A stretch of DNA of 64,000 nucleotides from contig WGNX01000004.1 of the NCBI GenBank assembly GCA_016124335.1, forward strand, positions 394,418 to 458,417. The letters run 5' to 3'. The DNA comes from Alphaproteobacteria bacterium (lineage in GTDB: Bacteria > Pseudomonadota > Alphaproteobacteria > CACIAM-22H2). The position numbers and the translations under genes are program-made. Within the stretch, counting starts at the first letter, position 1. Each line of letters starts with the position of its first letter. Below the pieces are notes generated by a model. That model did no database searches and had not been told where the DNA came from. It saw only the letters and a list, made by a program, of their open reading frames with translations. Of this stretch, positions 16,986-24,630 are shown piece after piece.

Positions 16986-17528
16986 GTGATCCGCCATCTC
17001 GCATTCGCGCTTCTTCTCGCCGTTCCGGCCAGAGCCCAGACGCGCGACCCCGACCTTCCGCCGGTCGATCCGCCGGGACACTGGCGGCAGATGACGCTCG
17101 ATGATGCCACGTCAGACAGCAAATGCGTGGGCAAGTTCGACACGCCACTTTGCGCGGTCGAGACGGTGATCGCGTGTTTTACGCGTAACGAATGGGAGCT
17201 CTGCAATGCCGCTCTTCGGAAGCCCGGCCATTTCAAACGCCCCAAGTCGAGCCGCCAACCGAGCTTCGCGCGCACGCAATACCGGATCGTGCGGAGCGAA
17301 GTGCTGACTCAGGCGGGTATCGACGACATTCCGAGACTGGCCGATCTTGAGCGTCCCGGCGATTTGCGAATCGATGTGCGCAAGCGGGACTGCTACCTTG
17401 AGGATGAACGCGAAAACTGCGAATACGGCGTGAGCGCGCCCAATATTTTCACGTTACGAAGAGTGGATACGGGTTGGCTCGTTGTTGATTGGAGTATTCC
17501 GGATATTCGCTGGCCGAAGCGAAAATAG
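16986..17528 (+). CDS. Exported Cys-rich protein of unknown function
   Basis: 180 aa. The ATG at 16941 lies inside the palindromic repeat, so I prefer GTG 16986, which gives a clean signal peptide (MIRHLAFALLLAVPARAQ). GTG 16980 is equally close, and no good Shine-Dalgarno is seen for either. The mature part has six Cys (KCVG, PLCAV, IACF, LCNAA, DCYL, NCEY), which suggests disulfides in the periplasm, and ends in WLVVDWSIPDIRW. No family recognised. It is convergent with the frameshifted gene at 17531, two bases away. Confidence 0.6.
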   Translation: MIRHLAFALLLAVPARAQTRDPDLPPVDPPGHWRQMTLDDATSDSKCVGKFDTPLCAVETVIACFTRNEWELCNAALRKPGHFKRPKSSRQPSFARTQYRIVRSEVLTQAGIDDIPRLADLERPGDLRIDVRKRDCYLEDERENCEYGVSAPNIFTLRRVDTGWLVVDWSIPDIRWPKRK

Positions 17529-17530
17529 GA

Positions 17531-19013
17531 TCAAGGGGCCAGAAATTGTCGGTTTCGCTTTTCGTCACGCGGATGCTCGTTTGTGCGCTGCTTCGTTAGC
17601 TCGCTCAAGAATCTTGAGCTACCCATCGCCTCGCTCCCGAACTTGATCAGTGCATCGAATGTCTTGGGACCGATGACCGTCGGCTCGGGCCGGCCGTCCG
17701 GCCGTTGGCGCGTCGATACCGGCAGTTCGGCCGGGCCGCCCGAATCCTTGATCGCGGCGTGGATCATCTCGCGCGCGCCCTGCTCGCCTTCGCGCACGAT
17801 CGTGTCTGCGATGGCGGCCGCCATCGTCGGGTTCGCGATCTTGCCTAGCGCATCGAACCCACCCGCGTGGCGCAGCGCCCCGTCGAGATAGTGCCTGTAC
17901 ATCGCCGGCATGTCCGCCGGCTTCAGGTCGTCCGGCGATTTCACATGGTCGAGTTCGGCCGGCCAATCGGGGCGGGATCGTGCGGCATCGAGATAGTCCT
18001 TCGTGATGCCGCCGACGGCACCGCTCCTGGGGTCCGGCCGCAAACCACCTTCACCCGCCAGAATGCCCAGGATCGCGGCGCGCTGGCTGTCGTTCAGGCC
18101 GGGATCGGCCTTGATCTTGTCGCGCACGGTCTCCCACACGCCGGGCTGGGCGGCGAACACGTCGGCGCGATAGGCGGGCGGCTTCTCGAACTTGTCGGGC
18201 GCCGATGGGGCGGGCGCGCCCTGCGGCTCGCCGCCTGCGCCTGAATCGGTCTGCGCGGTACCCGTACTCCCGGAAGCGAGCAGGCGCATGTTCGGCGGCT
18301 CCTTGCCGGGGCGGTCGACCAGATCGGAGATCGCGTCCGGCCCCGGGTCCGTCTCGTCGCGGCGAAGCTCGAGCGTGCGCCGCACGCCCACCGGCGGCAG
18401 CGAACCGGGTGCGACCCCCAGCAGGCGCGCGCGAAGATCGGCTTCCGGCAGCCTGCCCAGCACGCCCGCCAGCAGCGCGTCCACCTCGCTTGGTCGGCGC
18501 TGCCCGAACTGGCCCAGGAAGTCCTGCGCCTGCGCCAGCCCTGCGTCGCCCTGCTCGCGCACATAGCGCGCCAGCTGTTCGGGCACGCCGTCGAAGCCGC
18601 TGCGGTTGCCCGCCAGCCAGTCGATCTGCGCGGCGTTCGACGCGCGGCCCGCCTCGCCGATATCCGGCAGGCCCGGCATCGGTGCCGCCGCGATGCGCGG
18701 CGCCAGCGCGATCAGCCCGGGCCCGCCGCTTTCGATATCCGCATGGTGCGCGTCCACGTCCTCGGGCGTCGGCACGGCATGGCCCGACAGCAAGGAACCC
18801 AGCGCGCTGCATATGCGCGATCGTCTCGCCGCCCGGGCCAACCCAGCCATCCACCGCCAGCCCGTTGCGCTTCTGGTAGCCGCGAAGGGCGGCGTCCTGC
18901 GCCAGCCCCCAATAGCCGGTCGGGCCGCCGCGCGCGGCGAGATCAAGATCGCCGCTGTTGGCGAGGATCCCCTCCAGCCGGATCGCATCGGCCCGTGCCG
19001 AGGGCTGCCGCAT
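17531..19013 (-). pseudogene. Peptidoglycan-hydrolase-like gene with a frameshift
   Basis: Two frames together make one protein of about 494 aa. From ATG 19013 the first 70 residues form a peptidoglycan-binding-like unit (LEGILANSGDLDLAA, GPTGYWGLAQDAALRGYQ, NGLAVDGWVGPGGETI). Near 18800-18812 sense passes to the next frame (LGSLLSGHAVPTPEDVDAHH). A Pro/Arg-rich middle follows, then a muramidase-like region resembling GH108 (LAGEGGLRPDP..., GGITKDYLDAAR, a possible catalytic Glu in GEGG) and a C-terminal PTVIGPKTFDALIKFGSEA. One extra base explains the shift: real inactivation or a sequencing error. No phage genes adjoin it. Confidence 0.7.
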
Positions 19014-19272
19014 CCCGACCGGCCCCGAAAGATCGAACCAGTCATTCCCGGCAAGAGCGGGTTCGAGGAGCGAAAGCGAACGCAGGACACATCTCCGGGT
19101 TGAATACGACCCGGATGTACCATCTTCGTTCTAAAAGGACAATGTTCTTATTATTGTGTATTCAGCCGGCTGTGACCCGCTTCTACCCCTTTCGATAGCA
19201 CAGTATATTAAATGCCTGTTTAGGACGTTGCCTCATTCCTTTTTGTTGCCGTTTTATTGTTCGGGAGGTCGC

Positions 19273-20313
19273 GTGAAGACAGCATTCGCCGGGCTTGCAA
19301 TCGGGGCATTGGCATTGGGCGCTTGCGTGCCCGATGAAGCGGGGTCCGGGCCCGCGACGGGCGGCGCCCCGGCATCGCGATCCAGCTCGGTCTTCGAGTT
19401 CGAATCGCCCCACTACCCCAACGAAGGCCAAGCCGTCGTCGCCGGATTTCTGAAAAACGAGCCGTCCTCGACCGTCCGCATCACCGGCCAATTGCTGCTC
19501 CCGCCCGGCGCAAAAGCCCCGGTGCCAATGGTGATCGTGGCGCACACCTCGGCCGGTCCGAAGGCGGATGTTCCGATCGTGGCATCGGCAATGCGCGCGG
19601 CCGGCTTCGCGACCCTGACCTATCACAGTTTCGCCCCGCGCAAATTCGGCAACAACGGCGATGCCTCCCAGTCGGGCGGCGGGCCCCGGCTTGAAATGCA
19701 CCTGGCAACCGATGCCTATCTCGCCCTCAAGGCGCTCGCCGCGGATCAAAGGATCGATATCAAACGCGTGGCCATCGTCGGGCTCTCGGCCGGCGGCAAC
19801 GGCGCCATGCTCGCTTCAAGCGAGTCGATGCGAAAAAGATATGTCGGTGCCGATGGCCCGCGATTTGCGGCCCTTGTCGCGATCTATCCCGGCGGCTACC
19901 TGCTGCCGCTCGACAAGGATGTTTCTTCGCAAACGCCGCTGCTGCTCCTGCCGGCCGAGAATGACACGCTTATGCCGTGGAAGCGCACGAAAGTCTGGGT
20001 CGATCACGTGCTCAAGGACGATCCCTCGAAGCCGGTGAGCTACAAGGTCGTTCCGGGCGCGCATCACTCGTTTCTCAATGACGGCGTCAGGGCTCCGCCA
20101 AACGTGCCGGGGGCCGGAACCTGCCCTTATACGGTCGTGGAACTGGAAGGCCCCAGCGCCGCCTATCTGCACGTCAACGGCGCGGTCAACCAGTTCCCCG
20201 ACATGGGGTGCCAGACCCGCGGCGCGACAATGGAGTACTCGGCTTCGGCAAGCTCGTTTGCCATCAACGAGACCGTCGCCTTCCTGAAGAAGCGCTTCGC
20301 CGAGATCGACTGA
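19273..20313 (+). CDS. Alpha/beta hydrolase lipoprotein (dienelactone hydrolase-like)
   Basis: 346 aa. GTG 19273 follows GGGAGG and starts a lipoprotein signal (MKTAFAGLAIGALALGAC). The fold is clear: RITGQLLLPPGAKAPVPMVIVAH, oxyanion region HTSAGPK, nucleophile elbow GLSAGGNG (Ser), LLPAENDTLMPW (Asp region) and PGAHHSF (His), so the catalytic triad is complete. The likely role is hydrolysis of an ester at the periplasmic face of a membrane. It is followed by the convergent gamma-glutamylcyclotransferase gene, 4 bp away. Confidence 0.88.
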   Translation: MKTAFAGLAIGALALGACVPDEAGSGPATGGAPASRSSSVFEFESPHYPNEGQAVVAGFLKNEPSSTVRITGQLLLPPGAKAPVPMVIVAHTSAGPKADVPIVASAMRAAGFATLTYHSFAPRKFGNNGDASQSGGGPRLEMHLATDAYLALKALAADQRIDIKRVAIVGLSAGGNGAMLASSESMRKRYVGADGPRFAALVAIYPGGYLLPLDKDVSSQTPLLLLPAENDTLMPWKRTKVWVDHVLKDDPSKPVSYKVVPGAHHSFLNDGVRAPPNVPGAGTCPYTVVELEGPSAAYLHVNGAVNQFPDMGCQTRGATMEYSASASSFAINETVAFLKKRFAEID

Positions 20314-20317
20314 CGGC

Positions 20318-20737
20318 TCAGCGCGGCGCGAACGTCTGGTTGGCGAGCGTGGCGAGGAAAGCGCGCTTGTGGCGCCTTGCCCAATCCTCGTAGCGCCAGA
20401 TCGCGGGCGTGGGTTGCAGCGTGCCGCTGCCGTCGTCGACATAGAGGAAGGCCTCGACGGATTTCGCACCGACGCGTACCGGCACGGCGATGCGCCGGTA
20501 CCCGGGGCCTTCATATTCGTCGAGCTTGCGGCCCGCTTCGGCCGAAAGGCCGCGCGCGAGCACGCCGTCGATCTCCGCTTTCGGATCGGGGCGCGCGATG
20601 GGGAACGTGACGCCTTTGGCCGAAAAGCGCCGCCAGCCCGCGAGCATTGCGGGCTCGACACGCGCAGGCGCAAGTTTGCCCAGCACGGCCCGGCGCACGT
20701 CCGGGTCGATCAGCGTGCCATAGAAAAAGAAGCGCAT
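20318..20737 (-). CDS. Gamma-glutamylcyclotransferase family protein
   Basis: 139 aa, AIG2/GGCT-like. It starts FFYGTLIDPDVRRAVLG, the YGTL substrate loop, and has RKLDEYEGPGYRRIAVPV with the family catalytic Glu. Members release 5-oxoproline from gamma-glutamyl amines, though many bacterial ones are uncharacterised. Its ATG overlaps the upstream phosphohexomutase stop by one base (TGATG), so it is co-translated with the nucleotide-sugar genes. The biological link is unclear. Confidence 0.88.
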   Translation of the reverse strand: MRFFFYGTLIDPDVRRAVLGKLAPARVEPAMLAGWRRFSAKGVTFPIARPDPKAEIDGVLARGLSAEAGRKLDEYEGPGYRRIAVPVRVGAKSVEAFLYVDDGSGTLQPTPAIWRYEDWARRHKRAFLATLANQTFAPR

Positions 20738-22137
20738 CAGTGGCCGGCGGCCGCGTCTTCGGGCAGCGCGATGCCCGACTTTTCAAGCTGGCCTTCGAGA
20801 TCGGCGCGCAGGCGCGCAAGCCCCGCCTCGCCCTTCGCCTCGCAGCGCGCGACGAGCACGTCCTGCGTGTTCGAGGCGCGCAACAGCCACCAGCCGTCGG
20901 ATGTGTTGACGCGCACGCCATCGATGGTGCTGAACGTGGCGCCTGCGGCCTTGAGGCGCGCGGCCACCTCCTCGACCACGGCACGCTTGCGCGTCTCATC
21001 ACACGGGAAGCGCAGCTCCGGCGTGTTGAGGACCGTGGGCATCGCGTCGCGGAAATCGGCAAGCGTCTTCGTGCCGGTCGCCAGGATCTTCAGCAGGCGC
21101 AGGCCGGCATACATCGCGTCGTCGAAGCCGTACCAGCCGTCCGCAAAGAAGATGTGGCCCGACATCTCGCCCGCCAGCGGGGCCACCGTCTCGACCATCT
21201 TGGTCTTGATGATCGAATGGCCGGTCTTCCACATCAGCGGCTTGCCGCCCATGCGCGCGATCTCGTCGAACAGCACCTGGCTTGCCTTCACATCGGCGAT
21301 GATGGTCGAGCCCGGCAGCCGCGCGAGGATTTCGGAAGCCAGCACGGCTATCAGCTGGTCGCCCCACAGGATGCGGGCCTTGCCGTCGATCACGCCGATG
21401 CGATCGCCGTCGCCGTCGAACGCGATCCCCAGATCGGCCTTCTCGCGCAGGACCGCGTCCTGCAACTGGACGAGGTTCCTGGCGACCGTCGGGTCGGGAT
21501 GGTGGGCCGGGAACGTGCCGTCGATCTTTTCGTTGAGCAGGATGTGGCGGCCCGGCAGGCGCTTGCTCACGGCGACGAGCGCCTCGCCCATCGACCCGTT
21601 GCCCGCATCCCACACGACCGTGAGGTTCTTGGCGTCCTTCGGATAGTCGCGCAGCAGGCGGTCGATATAGGCGGCCTTCACGTCGAGATCGGCGGCACTG
21701 CCCTTGCCCTCGGCAACCCGGCCCTCGCCCACGCGCTTGCCCATCGCCTGGATGTCGGCCCCCCAGAACGACGCCTTGGCGAGCATCATCTTGAAGCCGT
21801 TATAGTCCGGCGGGTTGTGCGAGCCGGTGATCATCACGCCGCCGTCGAGATGGTTCTCGCGCACGGCGAAATAGAGCTGCGGCGTGGGGCCAAGCCCCGT
21901 GCGCAGCACTTCAAGCCCGCAATCGGAAAGACCGGCAACGACCTTCGCGGCCAGTGCGGGCGAGGAAAGCCGCCCGTCCCAGCCCACGGCAACACGCTTT
22001 CCGCCCTTGTCGACGAGGGCCGAGCCGAAGCCGCGGCCGAGCGCGTAGGCGTCGGCCTCGTTCACCGTCTTGCCGACGATGCCGCGAACGTCATATTCGC
22101 GGAGGATCGTCGGATCGAAGGCGTGGCGGAAGCTCAT
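20737..22137 (-). CDS. Phosphomannomutase/phosphoglucomutase
   Basis: 466-aa alpha-D-phosphohexomutase of the AlgC/ManB type that interconverts hexose 6- and 1-phosphates for nucleotide-sugar synthesis. Domain 1 has the phosphoserine loop TGSHNPPDYNG (Ser106), domain 2 the Mg site DGDGDR (241-246), domain 3 GEMSGHIFF with the sugar-binding Glu-x-Ser-x-His, and domain 4 the phosphate loop VRVNTSDGWWLLRASNT. The start ATG overlaps the ugd stop by 4 bp (ATGA). With galU and ugd it supplies UDP-glucose, UDP-glucuronate or mannose-1-P. Confidence 0.94.
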   Translation of the reverse strand: MSFRHAFDPTILREYDVRGIVGKTVNEADAYALGRGFGSALVDKGGKRVAVGWDGRLSSPALAAKVVAGLSDCGLEVLRTGLGPTPQLYFAVRENHLDGGVMITGSHNPPDYNGFKMMLAKASFWGADIQAMGKRVGEGRVAEGKGSAADLDVKAAYIDRLLRDYPKDAKNLTVVWDAGNGSMGEALVAVSKRLPGRHILLNEKIDGTFPAHHPDPTVARNLVQLQDAVLREKADLGIAFDGDGDRIGVIDGKARILWGDQLIAVLASEILARLPGSTIIADVKASQVLFDEIARMGGKPLMWKTGHSIIKTKMVETVAPLAGEMSGHIFFADGWYGFDDAMYAGLRLLKILATGTKTLADFRDAMPTVLNTPELRFPCDETRKRAVVEEVAARLKAAGATFSTIDGVRVNTSDGWWLLRASNTQDVLVARCEAKGEAGLARLRADLEGQLEKSGIALPEDAAAGH

Positions 22138-23468
22138 TCGCCCGCACCCGAGCCCTTGGCGGTGTTCGGCCGGCCGATCGAATGGTAGTCGAACCCGGCC
22201 GCCGCCATGTCGGCAGGCGAATAGACGTTGCGCAGGTCGACGACCAGCGGCGACTTCAGGAGCTTCCGGACGCGGTCGAGCTGGAGCGAGCGGAACTGGT
22301 TCCACTCGGTGATGATGACCAGCGCGTCGGCACCGTCCATCGTGGCATAGGCATCGTCGACCATCTCGACGCCCGGCAGCATCTGGCGGGCCTCGTGCAT
22401 CCCTTCGGGATCGTAGGCCACGACCTTGGCGCCCGCCTGCTGGAGGGCCGGGACGATGTCGAGCGAGGGGCTGTCGCGCATGTCGTCGGTATTCGGCTTG
22501 AACGTGAGGCCGAGCACGGCGATCTTCTTGCCCTTGACCGAGCCGCCGCACGCGGCGATCACCTTCTCGGCCATCTTCTTCTTGCGCCGGGTGTTGATGT
22601 CGACGACCGTTTCGATGATGCGCAGCGGCGCGCCGTAATCCTGCGCGGTCTTGACCAGCGCCAGCGTGTCCTTGGGGAAGCACGAGCCGCCGTAGCCGGG
22701 GCCCGGATGCAGGAACTTCTTGCCGATGCGCCCGTCAAGCCCGATGCCCTTGGCGACGTCGTGCACGTCGGCACCCACCTTCTCGCACAGGTCGGCGACC
22801 TCGTTGATGAAGGTGATCTTGGCGGCAAGGAACGTGTTGGCCGCGTACTTGATCAGCTCCGATGTTTCCAGCGACGTGAACACGATCGGCGTCTCGATCA
22901 GGTAGAGCGGGCGGTAGAGCTGGCGCATCACTTCGCGCGCGCGCTCGCTCTCGGTGCCGATGACCACGCGGTCGGGGCGCATGAAGTCGCTGATCGCCGC
23001 ACCCTCGCGCAGGAATTCGGGATTGGAGGCGACGTCGAACTCGGCGTCCGGGCGCACCTTGCGGATGCGGCGTTCCACCTCGCGGCCCGTCCCCACCGGC
23101 ACGGTCGACTTGGTGACGACGACGGCATAGCCCGTCAGCGCGCGGCCGATCTCCTCGGCCGCCGCGTAGACATAGGAAAGGTCGGCGTGCCCGTCGCCGC
23201 GGCGCGAGGGCGTGCCCACCGCGATGAAGACCGCATCGGCCCCCGGCACGGCTTCGGCAAGGTTGGTCGAGAAGCTGAGCCGCCCGGCCTTGACGTTCGT
23301 CTCGACGAGCTTGTCGAGGCCCGGCTCGAAGATCGGGATGCCGCCGGCCTTGAGCCTGGCGATCTTGGCTTCGTCCTTGTCGACGCACACGACGTCGACG
23401 CCGAATTCGGAGAAGCAGGCGCCGGTCACCAGGCCCACATAGCCCGTGCCGACCATGACGATACGCAT
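22134..23468 (-). CDS. ugd: UDP-glucose 6-dehydrogenase
   Basis: Oxidises UDP-glucose to UDP-glucuronate with two NAD+. 444 aa. N-terminal Rossmann motif MRIVMVGTGYVGLVTGACFSE, then STVPVGTGREVE, EFLREGAAISDF, and the catalytic Cys263 in GYGGSCFPKD; the C-terminal NAD-like domain has FKPNTDDMRDSPSLDI. It lies 187 bp downstream of galU and overlaps the phosphohexomutase gene, giving a coherent route from hexose phosphate to UDP-glucuronate. Confidence 0.95.
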   Translation of the reverse strand: MRIVMVGTGYVGLVTGACFSEFGVDVVCVDKDEAKIARLKAGGIPIFEPGLDKLVETNVKAGRLSFSTNLAEAVPGADAVFIAVGTPSRRGDGHADLSYVYAAAEEIGRALTGYAVVVTKSTVPVGTGREVERRIRKVRPDAEFDVASNPEFLREGAAISDFMRPDRVVIGTESERAREVMRQLYRPLYLIETPIVFTSLETSELIKYAANTFLAAKITFINEVADLCEKVGADVHDVAKGIGLDGRIGKKFLHPGPGYGGSCFPKDTLALVKTAQDYGAPLRIIETVVDINTRRKKKMAEKVIAACGGSVKGKKIAVLGLTFKPNTDDMRDSPSLDIVPALQQAGAKVVAYDPEGMHEARQMLPGVEMVDDAYATMDGADALVIITEWNQFRSLQLDRVRKLLKSPLVVDLRNVYSPADMAAAGFDYHSIGRPNTAKGSGAGE

Positions 23469-23655
23469 CGTTCAAATCCTCGCGACAAACCTGGTCCGTG
23501 GCCCCGCACAACGCCGGGACCCTTGCGCCAATTCCGTCAAGGAATCCAGACGCGTGGGGTGCGTAGCAAGCCGCCGCCCGGAAGTCGAGAGCGGGCGCGG
23601 TCGCAGACCTAACTAATTGGCAAATATGGCAGAATTTGGCCGTCGGACCCTGCCC

Positions 23656-24525
23656 TCAGGCGTATCGCTTCACCACGGACTTGGCGGCGGCCCCCAGATC
23701 GGCGCGGTCGAGCGCAAAGGCGATCTGCGCTTCGAAGAAGCCGATCTTGTCGCCGCAGTCGAAACGCTGGCCCTCGAAACGGAAGCCGTGGAACGGGCTG
23801 GTGCCGATCATCGGGATCAGCGAGTCCGTCAGCTGGATCTCGCCGCCCGCCCCCTTGGTCTTGCGGTCGAGGAAGCCGAACACCTGCGGCTCGAGGATGT
23901 AGCGGCCGATGACCGCAAGCGTGGACGGCGCCGCCTCGGGCTTCGGTTTCTCGACGAGGCTCTTCACCTGCACGAGCCTGCCGTCGTCGCGGCCCGGCGA
24001 CAGGATGCCGTAGCGCGAGGTGTGTTCCTTGGCCACGTCCATCACCGCGACCATGTTGCCGCGGATTTCGGGATAGATGTCGCACATCTGCTTCAGGCAC
24101 GGCGTCTTGGCAAGGATCAGGTCGTCGGCAAGAAGCACGGCGAAGGGCTCGTCGCCGACGAGGTTGCGCGCGCACCACACCGCATGGCCCAGCCCCAGCG
24201 GCACCTGCTGGCGCGTATAGGCGACGTCGCCGGCCGGCGGCAGCCAGGCGCGCAGCGCCTCCAGTTCCGCCTTCTTGCCGCGGGCCTCCAGCGTCTGCTC
24301 GAGTTCGTAGGAGTGGTCGAAATGGTCTTCGATCGTCGTCTTGCCGCGGCCGGTGACGAAGATGAATTCCTCGATGCCCGCCGCGCGCGCCTCCTCGACC
24401 GCATACTGGATCAGCGGCTTGTCGACGACCGGCAGCATCTCCTTGGGCATCGCCTTGGTGGCGGGAAGGAAACGGGTGCCGAGGCCGCCGACGGGGAAAA
24501 TGGCCTTGCGTACGCGTGGCTTCAT
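23656..24525 (-). CDS. galU: UTP--glucose-1-phosphate uridylyltransferase
   Basis: Makes UDP-glucose from glucose-1-P and UTP. 289 aa from ATG 24525 (MKPRVRKAIFPVGGLGTRFLP), where the pyrophosphorylase loop GGLGTRFLPATKAMPKEMLP sits right at the N-terminus. Other signatures: KPLIQYAVEEA, GLGHAVWCAR, LLADDLI, VEKPKPEAAPS, GGEIQLTDSL. It lies 105 bp after the GT41 fusion gene and upstream of ugd on the same strand. Confidence 0.96.
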   Translation of the reverse strand: MKPRVRKAIFPVGGLGTRFLPATKAMPKEMLPVVDKPLIQYAVEEARAAGIEEFIFVTGRGKTTIEDHFDHSYELEQTLEARGKKAELEALRAWLPPAGDVAYTRQQVPLGLGHAVWCARNLVGDEPFAVLLADDLILAKTPCLKQMCDIYPEIRGNMVAVMDVAKEHTSRYGILSPGRDDGRLVQVKSLVEKPKPEAAPSTLAVIGRYILEPQVFGFLDRKTKGAGGEIQLTDSLIPMIGTSPFHGFRFEGQRFDCGDKIGFFEAQIAFALDRADLGAAAKSVVKRYA

Positions 24526-24630
24526 GGCGCGAAAATCCGATCGGGTGGAAATTGCCGTCCGCGACAACGCGCGGACATGCCGGGTCATGCCACAGCCGGC
24601 GAACCAATACAATAATCGCAAGTCAGCGGT

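Noticed and set aside
17531-19013. Prophage remnant
   Set aside because: The peptidoglycan-hydrolase-like gene stands alone, with no holin, tail, integrase or att site and normal composition.
19095-19114. CCGGGT/ACCCGG hairpin upstream of the frameshifted hydrolase gene
   Set aside because: Short stem without a tail; no clear role as terminator or operator.
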